Source: Luteibacter rhizovicinus DSM 16549
GTDB taxonomy: Bacteria; Pseudomonadota; Gammaproteobacteria; Xanthomonadales; Rhodanobacteraceae
Assembly (NCBI RefSeq): GCF_001887595.1
Contig: NZ_CP017480.1
Coordinates: 744,001 to 808,000 of the forward strand
Direction of reading: 5' to 3'
DNA: 64,000 nucleotides
Under the pieces are notes generated by a model. That model was not told where the DNA came from and searched no databases. It saw nothing but the letters and a program-made list of their open reading frames with translations. Position numbers and translations under genes: made by a program. The stretch's first letter is position 1, and every line of letters starts with the position of its first letter. Of the stretch, positions 9,546 to 18,637 are shown piece by piece.

Positions 9546-12022
9546 CGGCACACCCCCGTGAGTCGCGTCAGGCCAGGAGCAGCCTCGTCGTCGGCTTCCA
9601 CGCGGACGATGCATTGGTCCTGCGCCCGCCTGCCCCAGCGGACCGTGAGCTCTGCGCCTGGCACGGCGTTGCGGACGAAGATGTTCCCCGCCTGGCCCAC
9701 CACGCCGACCGAACGCCCCTCGCTATCAAGAACATCGGCACCGAAAGGCGGGGGAGCACCGTCCGCCTGGCGTGCCACCAGCAACGCGGTGCGCCCGACG
9801 TCGGTGTCGAACGGCAGCAGGACGAGGGCCCCTGCCGTTGGCGCGACACTCCGGCGCGTCGAGAGCAGGCTCACATCCAGCGACAGGCCCGCTGGATCGA
9901 TCTCGATGGGGTTCCACCGGAAAGGCGCGAGATGCGGCACCACACCGTAACCGCGCCGGTCGAGCCGGACGCCCGTCGCGGATGACAAACGTGCACCCGC
10001 CGCTCCCGGCGCATGCACGAGAGCCATGGCCTCGCCGAGCCGCTGCGTCCGCGTGATGCCATCGCGGTGCAGGACGAGTCCACCGGACGTCGCGAACGAC
10101 TCGGCATGCGCACCACGACTCCGGTCGACGGCAACACTCGATTGACCGCTGCCTGACAGGCGCGACGCCGACAGACCGATGGGGCGATCGCCTCCCGCGC
10201 CTTGCCCGAGGAATGCGCCGTAGGCCACGTCGCGTTCCGTGCCCAACGTGCCCACCACGCCGAGCTGCAGGCGGCTGGCATCGCGCCGTGCGCCATGACC
10301 GGTCAGGGTGAGTGTCGGCGTGGTCGGTGCCGAACCCAACGGGATCGATAGCCCGAGGCGCGCGCTCACATCATCGGCCGCATGGCGCAAGGACACATCC
10401 AGCGTGGCCCGTCGCCATCCGCGCATCCAGGCGAGAGCAAAGGATGTTTCCGATCGACCTCGGTGAGCATCGGAGCGGCGTTTCGTCCGGCGCAGGTCGC
10501 CACTCGCGGTGAGCGCGCCGTTGCCCGCGGGCAACTCACGTTGCAGCACGACGTCCAGTCGCACCTCGCCAGTACCGCCGACCTGGGCAGAGGAGCGACG
10601 ATGGCCGGTACCCGGCAGGGCACTTCCCCGGTCGCCTGCGAGGCTGACCCACATGCTGGTCCCATCCTGCCAGCGTCGACCGTGGCGAAGCCGCCAGGCC
10701 CCGCTCCGGTTCGACCGGGAGGATGACGACGAACGCGCGGTACGGGAGCCGGTGAAGTCGACGGCGAAAGCGCCAGCCATGCTATCGACGGCGGCTCCGA
10801 GCAGGATCGAATGACTGCCCGCCCAGCCACGCCAGCCGCTATATACGGTGGTGTTCCGCGACAGGCCTCGTCGCCATGTCGCCTGGACCAGCTCGCCGCC
10901 ACGACCTTGCGCTGTCAGCGCGCGCCCCATACTCATCGAGGCGAACGTGCGCCCTTCGCCGAGCAAGTCGGGCATCGCGAAAAAAGGCACGCGAAACGAT
11001 GTGCGACGACCATCTTCCTCGTCGACGGTGACATCGAGGTGACCGCCACGACCGATGCCCTGCAGGTCGTCGATGACGAAGGGACCGGGCGTGACCGTGA
11101 GTTCTCGCAGCAGCACGCCCGCCTGGCTCACTCGCACGACAGCGTGTGTCCGCGCGACACCGTGCACCCTCGGCTTGTAGCCCGAACCAGCGTCATCCTC
11201 CATGCGTGCGTCGCTCGCCAGACTCATGCCGCGCAGGCGAACAGGCGCAAAGCTGCCATCGGACACGAGGAGTTCGCCCGTCCGCCACTGCGATCGCCAG
11301 GTCTCGATCTGCCGTTCCACATACAGGTAGCGACGTCGGTAGCGCGATGCGCTCCACGCCCCCGCGCCACGCACGCGCCAGTCTGCCGCATTGATGCCTG
11401 CCTCGATCGCGAGAAATCGCGCCGTGCGCGAACGCTTGCCCGTCGTGCTGCGATGCACGTTGACGTGCCACCCGAGCTGCCCGGACACCACACCAGCATC
11501 ACGCTGCGAAGGCGGCACCAGACCGGACCGTTGGCGCGCAAGTGACGCCTGCGGCACTTCGATGTCGAGCCGTTGCTCGCTCACGTCGAAACGCGTCGTT
11601 GCGCCGGGAAGGAGATCGGACAGCGGACGACAACCCTCGTCGTCCGTCGCAAGACTCGCCGGAAGCGTCACACCCAACGACACCAGGTCCGCGCGTGACA
11701 CACAGGGTGTGGCGTCGGACGCCGTGTCCTCGGTGGCGAAACGAACACGACGGCGGCACTGCCACTCACCGTTCAACCACACGTCCGCGTCGTAGGTGCC
11801 GGCCACGACCGGATTGCCACGGGTATAACGGGAAAGGTCGATCTTCATCGCGTCACCACCTGGAAGAAATGCGGGATTGAACTGGACTGTCTTGCCAGCG
11901 GGCGGAGCGTCGATCCCGGCTTCGACGCGCGTCACGCCGAGGGCCAGGGTGACGGCGACCCGCCATACACAGGCGCGCGGGCTGCGCGAGCCACGCCTGG
12001 GGGACGCGCTTGCTTCAGTCAT
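9542..12022 (-). CDS. Fimbrial outer-membrane usher
   Basis: 826 residues, within the usual size of FimD-type ushers. After a signal peptide comes the N-terminal domain with FNPAFLPGG and LSRYTRGNPVVAGTYDADV, the chaperone-binding signature of ushers. A long beta-barrel region follows, with a middle plug-like segment (about residues 230-300), then C-terminal domains with the IDPAGLSLDV and GRSVGVVGQAGNIFVR motifs and paired cysteines near the end. By family it accepts chaperone-pilin complexes and exports and polymerises them across the outer membrane. Its start overlaps the chaperone end by 8 nt, so the two are translationally coupled. Symbol withheld because the fimbrial subtype is not certain. 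Confidence 0.92.
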   Translation of the reverse strand: MTEASASPRRGSRSPRACVWRVAVTLALGVTRVEAGIDAPPAGKTVQFNPAFLPGGDAMKIDLSRYTRGNPVVAGTYDADVWLNGEWQCRRRVRFATEDTASDATPCVSRADLVSLGVTLPASLATDDEGCRPLSDLLPGATTRFDVSEQRLDIEVPQASLARQRSGLVPPSQRDAGVVSGQLGWHVNVHRSTTGKRSRTARFLAIEAGINAADWRVRGAGAWSASRYRRRYLYVERQIETWRSQWRTGELLVSDGSFAPVRLRGMSLASDARMEDDAGSGYKPRVHGVARTHAVVRVSQAGVLLRELTVTPGPFVIDDLQGIGRGGHLDVTVDEEDGRRTSFRVPFFAMPDLLGEGRTFASMSMGRALTAQGRGGELVQATWRRGLSRNTTVYSGWRGWAGSHSILLGAAVDSMAGAFAVDFTGSRTARSSSSSRSNRSGAWRLRHGRRWQDGTSMWVSLAGDRGSALPGTGHRRSSAQVGGTGEVRLDVVLQRELPAGNGALTASGDLRRTKRRSDAHRGRSETSFALAWMRGWRRATLDVSLRHAADDVSARLGLSIPLGSAPTTPTLTLTGHGARRDASRLQLGVVGTLGTERDVAYGAFLGQGAGGDRPIGLSASRLSGSGQSSVAVDRSRGAHAESFATSGGLVLHRDGITRTQRLGEAMALVHAPGAAGARLSSATGVRLDRRGYGVVPHLAPFRWNPIEIDPAGLSLDVSLLSTRRSVAPTAGALVLLPFDTDVGRTALLVARQADGAPPPFGADVLDSEGRSVGVVGQAGNIFVRNAVPGAELTVRWGRRAQDQCIVRVEADDEAAPGLTRLTGVCR

Positions 12023-12770
12023 CGACCACCGCGGCAGGGGTGACCTTTGCCGCCGAGGGAATGACCGCGCCGTAGTCGTTGATCGTGGTAAACGTCACCG
12101 CGGCTGTCGGCGACATGCCCTTTGGCAGCGGCCATGATGTCTGGCCCTTCGCTACGGCCATGCCACCACCGAGCGAGACGGTCTTACTCGAGGTACCGCT
12201 GGCGGCGATCGCAACCTCGTTGAACGAGATGACATAGGGCGAGGGATTGACGACACGCAGCTGGAACAGCGCACCGACCCGCTCGACCGACCACGTCAGC
12301 AGACCCGGTGCATCAGCGGGCGCCATGGAAAGTCCAGACGGCCGATGCAAGAGCTTGAGCCGGTGCCGGAAGGCGAACTGCAGCGTGTTGGCCGCCGCCC
12401 CTTCTTCCGGACTCGGGGGAATTTCGAGCACGTTGAGCCAGTACAACACCTCACGATCCGTTGGCGGATGCTCACCGACATGGACGATGCGCAAGGCGTG
12501 TCCGCGCCCCGGGTCGATGCGGAATACCGGCGGCGTGATGGCGAACGGTGCATGCGCGTTCTCCGGCGTGGATCGAGCGTCGCCATCGTCGATCCACGCC
12601 TGGACGAGTGCAGGCTCCTGGCCCTTGTTCTCGATTCGCACAGCAATGTCGCGACTGGCGCCCGGAAACACGACTCGCGTGCCGCCGATGACGACGCCCG
12701 CCTTCGTCTCGCCGGCCATGGCGACATAGACCAAGGCAAGGCTCATGATCGTCCGGGCGCGGCTCCTCAC
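12015..12770 (-). CDS. Periplasmic fimbrial chaperone
   Basis: 251 residues with a GTG start whose GTGA overlaps the pilin stop. A signal peptide is followed by a PapD/FimC-type chaperone fold: GVVIGGTRVVFPG in the first strand with the conserved Arg, PALVQAWIDDGD, FAITPPVFRIDPG, and FRHRLKLLHRP with the basic residue that anchors the pilin C-terminus. It donates a strand to unfolded pilins and hands them to the usher. The position between pilin and usher genes agrees with this role. Confidence 0.92.
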   Translation of the reverse strand: MRSRARTIMSLALVYVAMAGETKAGVVIGGTRVVFPGASRDIAVRIENKGQEPALVQAWIDDGDARSTPENAHAPFAITPPVFRIDPGRGHALRIVHVGEHPPTDREVLYWLNVLEIPPSPEEGAAANTLQFAFRHRLKLLHRPSGLSMAPADAPGLLTWSVERVGALFQLRVVNPSPYVISFNEVAIAASGTSSKTVSLGGGMAVAKGQTSWPLPKGMSPTAAVTFTTINDYGAVIPSAAKVTPAAVVDD

Positions 12771-13318
12771 TGGTAGACGACCTGAAAGCCGACGCGGGAG
12801 TTCGCGGTGCCCTTCTCGGCTTTACCCGTGCTGTAGTAACGCGCGATCAGCGGTATCACGGCGCTATTCGACGCGATCGTCGCGCCTTCCGAGTCTTCCG
12901 TGTAGAGGTTGATCGGTGTGCCATCCGAATTGGCAATCTGGATCTGCACGTTCTTCGCGGCATCGGCGCCCGCATCGATATTGAGGCGACCGGTCGCCCG
13001 GTCGAGCGAGGGGCTGGCCGGATCGAACCGGATCTTCGCCAGCACGCCATCGAGGCACTCATCATTGCCGCCGATCTTGATCTGGAACCCGCGGTCGCCG
13101 GAGGTCTGACCTGCAGCTGCAAGGTTGCCCGCGCTGATGTCGCCGAAATCGACTGCTTTCGTGGCGGCTCCCGAACCAGGTGGCTTCCCCTCCACCAGAC
13201 AGGTCGTGGCCGTGATGCGACCGGTGATTTCAATGGTCCCGTCATTGGCCGCCATGGCGGGCGAAGCAGGTATCGCGACCAGGGCGACGGCGAGTGACGA
13301 GGTGATGAACGCGTTCAT
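12767..13318 (-). CDS. Major fimbrial subunit (type 1 pilin-like)
   Basis: 183 residues. A signal peptide (about 1-23, ending AMA) is followed by the FimA-like mature form: GTIEITGRITATTC with the first Cys, DECLDG with the second, and a C-terminal beta strand with the penultimate Tyr (VGFQVVYQ) that chaperones recognise. The central ARYYSTGKAEKG stretch is typical of FimA-type pilins. It is the first gene of the operon, with AGAAGG before the ATG. Pilin, chaperone, usher and minor subunit together make a minimal complete fimbrial system. Confidence 0.88.
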   Translation of the reverse strand: MNAFITSSLAVALVAIPASPAMAANDGTIEITGRITATTCLVEGKPPGSGAATKAVDFGDISAGNLAAAGQTSGDRGFQIKIGGNDECLDGVLAKIRFDPASPSLDRATGRLNIDAGADAAKNVQIQIANSDGTPINLYTEDSEGATIASNSAVIPLIARYYSTGKAEKGTANSRVGFQVVYQ

Positions 13319-13617
13319 GGCAGCGGCCTTCTCGGTGGGGGAAGGTCAGTCTCTGCGCATGTCCCGGCGCCATCGATACGCGCTCGCTGAAACGCGAGCC
13401 GTCGCTCGACTCGCTTACGGGCGAGTGGATATCCCCTGCCGTGTGAGGGGTCGCCGAAGCGTGCCGGATCGGACCGACCCAGGCCACAAGAACGTGATGA
13501 GCCCGCCCGACACGCCCGCCGGGCACGGCCATTTTGCGGATTCCCCCACCCTGCACGGTCAATCCACCTGAGCAGACCCTATACTGGGGGCCGATTTGTC
13601 GCACACGAACCTGGTCC
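13319..13617. other. Divergent intergenic region, fimbriae / ispB
   Basis: A 299-nt gap between the divergent pilin and ispB genes. A TATACT at 13580-13585, 32 nt before the ispB ATG, is a good -10 candidate, but the -35 position (GGTCAA) is weak. On the fimbrial side I see only the ribosome site and no convincing promoter hexamers or invertible-repeat switch of the fimS type. No small gene was recognised. Confidence 0.4.
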
Positions 13618-14616
13618 ATGGATTCCATCGCCGATCGCACCACCTCCCTCGACTTTGCCGGCGTTCGCGCCCTGGCAGCCGACGACATGAAGGAGGTCGA
13701 CGCACTGATCCGGCACCGACTGTCTTCCGACGTCGTGCTGATCAATGCCATCGCGGACCACATCATCGCCGGTGGGGGCAAACGCCTGCGCCCGATGCTG
13801 CATGTACTCGCCGCGCGAGCCGCGGGCTACGGCGGCCAGGAACACGCGAAGCTGGCCGCGATCATCGAGTTCATCCATACCTCGACCCTCCTCCATGACG
13901 ACGTGGTCGACGAATCCGACATGCGCCGCGGCCGGAAGACGGCAAACGCACTCTGGGGCAATGCGGCCAGCGTGCTGGTCGGCGATTTCCTCTACTCGCG
14001 TTCGTTCCAGTTGATGGTGGAACTGGACGACATGCGGATCATGCGCATCCTCGCCGACACCACCAACACGATCGCCGAAGGCGAAGTGCTGCAGCTGCTG
14101 AATATCGGCAACGCCGACGTGGACGAAGCGTCCTACCTGGCCGTGATCGAGCGGAAGACCGCCGTGCTGTTCGCCGCCGCCACCGAACTGGGCGGCGTGC
14201 TGGGCGGCCTGCCCGAGAACCAGATCGCGGCCCTGCGCCGCTACGGCATGGAGCTCGGCTATGCGTTCCAGATTGCCGACGACCTGCTCGATTACGTATC
14301 CGACGCCGAGACCCTCGGCAAGAACATCGGCGACGACCTCGCCGAGGGCAAGCCGACCCTGCCGCTGATCTATGCCATGCAGTCGGCCGATGCCGAGCAA
14401 CTGAAATCCCTGCGTCACGCCATCGAGCACGGCGGCCTCGATTCGCTGGACCGCATCGTCGCCGCGATCCGCGATTCGGGCGCGCTCGAGCGCACGCATG
14501 ATCGTGCGGTATCCCATGCCAACGCCGCGCGAGCGGCGCTGGACGAGATCGCCGCGTCGCCGTTCCGCGATGCGCTCGCCGCCCTGGCCGACTACTCGGT
14601 CGAGCGGCGCTTCTGA
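13618..14616 (+). CDS. ispB: Octaprenyl diphosphate synthase
   Basis: 332 residues from the ATG at 13618. This is a long-chain trans-isoprenyl diphosphate synthase with the first aspartate-rich motif LLHDDVVDESDMRRG, the second motif QIADDLLDYVSD, and GGGKRLRPML near the N-terminus. It condenses IPP units onto an allylic diphosphate to make the ubiquinone side chain, and the nearby ubi hydroxylase genes fit that pathway. The exact chain length (C40 is usual) cannot be read from the sequence. It runs towards the hydrolase gene, whose end lies 13 nt away. Confidence 0.9.
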   Translation: MDSIADRTTSLDFAGVRALAADDMKEVDALIRHRLSSDVVLINAIADHIIAGGGKRLRPMLHVLAARAAGYGGQEHAKLAAIIEFIHTSTLLHDDVVDESDMRRGRKTANALWGNAASVLVGDFLYSRSFQLMVELDDMRIMRILADTTNTIAEGEVLQLLNIGNADVDEASYLAVIERKTAVLFAAATELGGVLGGLPENQIAALRRYGMELGYAFQIADDLLDYVSDAETLGKNIGDDLAEGKPTLPLIYAMQSADAEQLKSLRHAIEHGGLDSLDRIVAAIRDSGALERTHDRAVSHANAARAALDEIAASPFRDALAALADYSVERRF

Positions 14617-14629
14617 CCGACCGCGCGGA

Positions 14630-15424
14630 TCACTTCTTCGCGAAGGCTTCCGTCAGCCATGCGCGCATGGCGGCATAGGCGCGGTTCGCCACCTTGGCGT
14701 CGTAACGGCAATTGCCCGTCGTCGTCGTGGCTTCCTTTTCGGTGAAGCAATGGACGGCCCCGCCGAAGTCGGTGGAGGCCCAGTCGACCTTCGCATCGCG
14801 CATTTCCGCTTCGAACGCCGCACGCTGTTCGGGTGGCACGTTGGCATCATCGGCGCCGTTCAGGGCCAATACCTTGCCGTGGATGTTCGAGGCGAGTTTC
14901 GGGTCATCGGTGGCCAGCAAGCCATGGAAGCTGACCACGGCGGCGACGTCGGCACCGGCGCGTGCGAGATCGAGCACGGCGGAGCCGCCGAAACAGAAGC
15001 CGATGGCGGCAAGGCGCGCGGGGTCGATCGGGGCGTTCTTTTCCTGGGCCTTCAGCTCGGCATAGGCACGCGACACGCGTGCACGCATGATCTTGCGATC
15101 CGCGTAGAGAGGCTTCACCGCAGCGCCGGCTTCGGCTTCCGATGTCGGGCGCGTGCCAGCGCCATACATGTCGGCCAGCAGGATGACGTAGTCCTTGCCG
15201 GCGATGTCCTTGGCTTTCGCAAGAGCCATGTCGTTGATGCCGTACCAGTTGGGCACCATCACCAGGCCCGGACGCTTCGCGTTGACCGCATCGTCGTAGA
15301 CCAGGAAGCTCTTGTAGGTCACGCCCGCATCGGTCCATTGGACCGGTTTGGCGACCATCGCCGCGGACGCCGCGCCGATGTGACCGAGGGCGAGCAAGGA
15401 CAGCAGCAGTAACGAACGACGCAT
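14630..15424 (-). CDS. Secreted dienelactone hydrolase family protein
   Basis: 264 residues with a signal peptide (cleavage after ASA near residue 21). The alpha/beta hydrolase fold carries the nucleophile motif GFCFGG, where Cys replaces Ser as in dienelactone hydrolases. A late Asp in LNGADDANVP and a His in GGAVHCF complete a likely Cys-Asp-His triad. By family it hydrolyses lactones or esters; the periplasmic location and lack of pathway neighbours leave the substrate open. An in-frame run near the centre (GAGTRPTSEAEAG) matches other exported family members. Confidence 0.85.
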   Translation of the reverse strand: MRRSLLLLSLLALGHIGAASAAMVAKPVQWTDAGVTYKSFLVYDDAVNAKRPGLVMVPNWYGINDMALAKAKDIAGKDYVILLADMYGAGTRPTSEAEAGAAVKPLYADRKIMRARVSRAYAELKAQEKNAPIDPARLAAIGFCFGGSAVLDLARAGADVAAVVSFHGLLATDDPKLASNIHGKVLALNGADDANVPPEQRAAFEAEMRDAKVDWASTDFGGAVHCFTEKEATTTTGNCRYDAKVANRAYAAMRAWLTEAFAKK

Positions 15425-15481
15425 GGCGTGACTCCCTGGTTTAGTGCGGCAAGCATAGGCCCGGCCGCGCGAACTGGGTAG

Positions 15482-16693
15482 CTACAGTCCGGCGGCGTGG
15501 CGTGCCAGTCGACTCTTGAGTGGGCCGATGCGATCGAGCAGGCGGACGCCGATGCCACGGGCGGTAACGAGCGGCGATGCCTGCCAGGCGTAGATGCGGG
15601 CAAGCGCATCGAACGACCAGGCGTCCAGACCGTCGGCGCTGCGACGACGGCGCGCATAACGGCGCAGCACATGCGTTGCGGCAAAGTCCCTGCCCGCTTC
15701 GCGCGCGTCGACCAGGGTGGCGCGAAGTTCGACGACATCGCGCAGACCGAGGTTCACGCCTTGACCCGCGAGGGGGTGGACGGCGTGCGCCGCGTCACCG
15801 AGCAGAACCAGTCGTCCTACCTCGTACCGCTCGGCCAGCTTCAGCCGAAGCGGAAACGCGGCACGTCGGCTGACGGCACGCACGGGACCTAGCCTGAAGT
15901 CGCTGGCGATGCCAAGCGCATCGCGGAAGGCGTCATCATCCAGCGCCAGCACGCACTGGGCTTCGGCCTCGGGCAACGACCAGACGATCGAGCTGCGTCC
16001 ATCGGCCAAGGGCAGGAGGGCCAACGGTCCGGAGGGCAGGAATCGCTGCCAGGCGGTCCGCTGGTGGGGTTCGGTTGTCTCGACGTGGGCGACGACCGCA
16101 CGTTGCGCATAGTCGCGACCCTGCGTACCGATGCCCACCATGGCCCGCAACGGGGATTCGGCGCCATCCGCGGCGACGACGAGCCGCGCCGAGACGACCT
16201 GGCCATCGGCCAGATCGAGCTGCGCCCGATCTTCACGCATGGTGTAGGCGATCACTTCCGCCGGGACGATACGGCGTACGCCGGCGTCGTCCAGTGCATG
16301 CCATAGCGTTGCCTGGACGAGATTGTTTTCGACGATGTAGCCGAGCACGTCGCGGCCCTCGTCGGCCGCGTCGAAATGGATGGCGGCGCCGTTCTCGGCG
16401 TCCCACACGTGCATGCGTTCATAGCCGGATGCCCGCGCTTCGCGAATACGCGACCAGACACCGAGCTGGTCGAGCAGGCTCACCGATGACGGTGCCAGCC
16501 CGACCACGCGCAGGTCCACTTCGTCGGCGGCTGCCCAGGCGGCTGGCTCGCGCGCGTCGATCAGGGCGACGGAGAAACCGGCACGCGCCAGTGCCAGCGC
16601 GGCAGCGGCTCCGACCATGCCGCCGCCGACGACCGCGACATCGAGCAGGCTGCCGCGACGACGCGTGGGCTCATGCTGCCAGGACTCGCTCAT
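15482..16693 (-). CDS. UbiI/UbiF-like FAD monooxygenase
   Basis: 403 residues. The FAD-binding motif VVGGGMVGAAAALALARAG is at the N-terminus, a DGAESPLR element in the middle, and the ribityl-binding motif LLGDAAHAVHPLAGQGVNLG near residue 300. MHVWDAENGAAIHFDA and LGYIVENNLVQATLW are the patterns seen in the UbiI/VisC/UbiF branch rather than UbiH. It would hydroxylate the ubiquinone precursor ring using FAD, NAD(P)H and oxygen. Its ATG overlaps the ubiH stop by 4 nt, so the two are made together. Which ring carbon it oxidises cannot be decided here. Confidence 0.86.
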   Translation of the reverse strand: MSESWQHEPTRRRGSLLDVAVVGGGMVGAAAALALARAGFSVALIDAREPAAWAAADEVDLRVVGLAPSSVSLLDQLGVWSRIREARASGYERMHVWDAENGAAIHFDAADEGRDVLGYIVENNLVQATLWHALDDAGVRRIVPAEVIAYTMREDRAQLDLADGQVVSARLVVAADGAESPLRAMVGIGTQGRDYAQRAVVAHVETTEPHQRTAWQRFLPSGPLALLPLADGRSSIVWSLPEAEAQCVLALDDDAFRDALGIASDFRLGPVRAVSRRAAFPLRLKLAERYEVGRLVLLGDAAHAVHPLAGQGVNLGLRDVVELRATLVDAREAGRDFAATHVLRRYARRRRSADGLDAWSFDALARIYAWQASPLVTARGIGVRLLDRIGPLKSRLARHAAGL

Positions 16694-17898
16694 GGCGTTT
16701 TCTCCCGCACGGCCAGCGGCGCATGGGGCCGGAAGCCCATGCCCCGCCGACTCAGCGCATGGCGCAGGGGCGGGACCCGATCGAGGGCGAGCATCGCCAG
16801 CGACCGCAGCGGGCCCAGGAACGGCTGATCCAGGCAGGCCAGACGGACCAGGCCGTGGCTCATGATCATCGTCCCCTCACGGTCTTTCGCGCGTCGTGCG
16901 GCGTACTCCGCCAGCAGGCCCGGAGCACCCGGATCGGTCGCTCCGGACACCAGTTCGGCCAGGGTGAGTGCATCGCGCAGGCCCAGGTTGAAGCCTTGCG
17001 CGCCGATGGGATGCACGGTCTGCGCCGCATTGCCGACCAGGACGGCACGCTCGGCGACGAGGTGATCGGCTGCGACGCGTCGAATGGGATACGGCGAGCG
17101 CTTGCCGGGGCGCGAGAAGCGGCCGAGACGCCAGCCGAAGCGTTCCTGGGCGAACGCCGCGAAGGCGGCGTCGTCCATCGCCGCCACGGTGGGGGCATGA
17201 TCGGCGGCGACGGTCAGGACCACGCCAACCCGGCGATCGGCCAGGGGCAGGACCGCCACCGGGCCATCGTCGGTGAAACGCTCGAACGCACGGCCGCGCG
17301 GGTCGCGCTCCGGGGTCATCGTGCTGACGAAGAGCGCCTGTTCATAGTCATGCTCGCGGGTGCCGATGCCGAGCTGGGCACGGATGCCCGACTGGGTTCC
17401 GTCTGCGCCCACCAGGAGCGGCGTGAGGATGTGCCGCGTCCCCCCGGCCGTCGATACGGCCACCGACCAGCCGCCATCGACAGCCTCGATGCCCTCGACC
17501 CTCGCGGGCGCGAGGCGGGTCAACAGGCGGCAACGGTCGAGCCGGCGCAGCAGCGCGGCACCGAGCTCCCGCGCCGGCAGGGTCCAGCCCAGGGCGTCCA
17601 CCCCTTCCGCGGCCGCATCCATGCGCACACTGCCGAGGTCCCCGGCACGGCTGGTATGGATATGCGTGATCGGGGTGGCCCGGTCCTGCGCGAAGTCCCA
17701 GACCCCGATCGCCGTGAGGCCGTTCACGGTCGCGCGGGCCAGCGCCAGGTTGCGCTCGTCGTAGCTGGGCTGGTCGTCCACGCGCGGCGCGGCAGCCTCC
17801 ACCAGGATGGCCGGCAATCCCGCGTTGTCCAGGGCGATGGCGAGGCTGGCTCCGACCAGGCCGCCGCCGACGATGAGGATGGGTTCGGAAGAAGTCAT
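16690..17898 (-). CDS. ubiH: 2-octaprenyl-6-methoxyphenol hydroxylase
   Basis: 402 residues from ATG 17898. It has an N-terminal FAD motif ILIVGGGLVGASLAIAL, the segment DERNLALARATVNGLTAIGVW, ITHIHTSRAGDLGSV typical of UbiH, and the ribityl motif LVGNAAQTVHPIGAQGFNLG (Asn instead of Asp in the usual GDAAH). By family it catalyses a late ring hydroxylation of ubiquinone biosynthesis at the inner membrane. An upstream ATG at 17940 was rejected because it would run across the divergent promoter region. TATCAT (antisense 17905-17910) lies exactly 6 nt before the ATG, so the mRNA may be leaderless. Confidence 0.87.
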   Translation of the reverse strand: MTSSEPILIVGGGLVGASLAIALDNAGLPAILVEAAAPRVDDQPSYDERNLALARATVNGLTAIGVWDFAQDRATPITHIHTSRAGDLGSVRMDAAAEGVDALGWTLPARELGAALLRRLDRCRLLTRLAPARVEGIEAVDGGWSVAVSTAGGTRHILTPLLVGADGTQSGIRAQLGIGTREHDYEQALFVSTMTPERDPRGRAFERFTDDGPVAVLPLADRRVGVVLTVAADHAPTVAAMDDAAFAAFAQERFGWRLGRFSRPGKRSPYPIRRVAADHLVAERAVLVGNAAQTVHPIGAQGFNLGLRDALTLAELVSGATDPGAPGLLAEYAARRAKDREGTMIMSHGLVRLACLDQPFLGPLRSLAMLALDRVPPLRHALSRRGMGFRPHAPLAVREKTP

Positions 17899-17927
17899 GA
17901 CCGGATGATAACTCCACCGATAGAATG
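17898..17927. promoter_or_regulatory. Back-to-back promoters, leaderless-type spacing
   Basis: Only 34 nt separate the divergent start codons. For the adenosyltransferase, TGACCG (17898-17903), a 17-nt spacer and TAGAAT (17921-17926) end 6 nt before the ATG. For ubiH, reading minus, TATCAT (17910-17905) ends 6 nt before its ATG, with only a weak -35. A start site about 7 nt after each -10 would coincide with the A of each ATG. Neither gene has a Shine-Dalgarno sequence. Predicted by eye. Confidence 0.5.
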
Positions 17928-17932
17928 CCCCG

Positions 17933-18493
17933 ATGGGCAATCGACTTTCGAAGATCTACACACGAACCGGCGACGATGGCACGACCGGCCTGGGCGATGG
18001 CAGCCGCACCGGCAAGGACTCCCTGCGCGTCACGGCTTACGGCACGGTGGACGAACTGAACAGCGCCATTGGCATGACCATGGCTGCCGACGGGGTGGAC
18101 GAGGACATCCGCGAAGCGCTGGTGCAGATCCAGCACGAGCTCTTCGACCTCGGCGGCGAGTTGTGCATTCCCGGCATGGCCATGGTCGAGGCCCGCGACA
18201 TCGACCGCCTCGAGACCGTGCTCGACGCCTTCAATGCGGATCTGCCCGCACTGAAGGACTTCATCCTGCCCGGCGGCGGGATGGCGGCGGCGTCCTGCCA
18301 CCTGGCCCGGACGATTTGCCGACGCGCCGAGCGCGACGTCGTTGCGCTCGGCCGGGTCGAGGATGTCCGTCCCGAAGCGCAGCGTTACCTGAACCGACTG
18401 TCCGACCTGCTCTTCGTCATCGCACGCGTTCTCGCCCGTCGCAGCGGTCACGGCGAGGTCCTCTGGCAGCACGAGCGCCGCCCTCGTGGCTGA
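17933..18493 (+). CDS. Cob(I)alamin adenosyltransferase, PduO type
   Basis: 186 residues with the PduO-type ATP-binding N-terminus TRTGDDGTTGLGDG, the TAYGTVDELNSAIG segment, and the C-terminal RRAERDVVAL and LNRLSDLLFVIAR helices with the conserved Arg/Asp. It transfers the adenosyl group of ATP to cob(I)alamin to make adenosylcobalamin in the cytoplasm. No cobalamin-synthesis neighbours are present, so it probably serves salvage. No Shine-Dalgarno sequence precedes the ATG and a -10 hexamer sits 6 nt upstream. Confidence 0.9.
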   Translation: MGNRLSKIYTRTGDDGTTGLGDGSRTGKDSLRVTAYGTVDELNSAIGMTMAADGVDEDIREALVQIQHELFDLGGELCIPGMAMVEARDIDRLETVLDAFNADLPALKDFILPGGGMAAASCHLARTICRRAERDVVALGRVEDVRPEAQRYLNRLSDLLFVIARVLARRSGHGEVLWQHERRPRG

Positions 18494-18637
18494 GTCGGCG
18501 GTGTAAGCTCAATTGCCAGGCACGTCGATCGACGACGCGCCCTTTAGGGGTCCAGAGCTATGGGTGACTTGCCATCGTGCGGTGCGGCCGACGATTCTGC
18601 TAACTTGGCCGCCTTTCGAACGAATAAGACCGAGCCT

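Noticed and set aside
13319..13617. Invertible fimS-like promoter switch before the fimbrial operon
   Set aside because: No pair of inverted repeats flanks the gap and no FimB/FimE-type recombinase is present.
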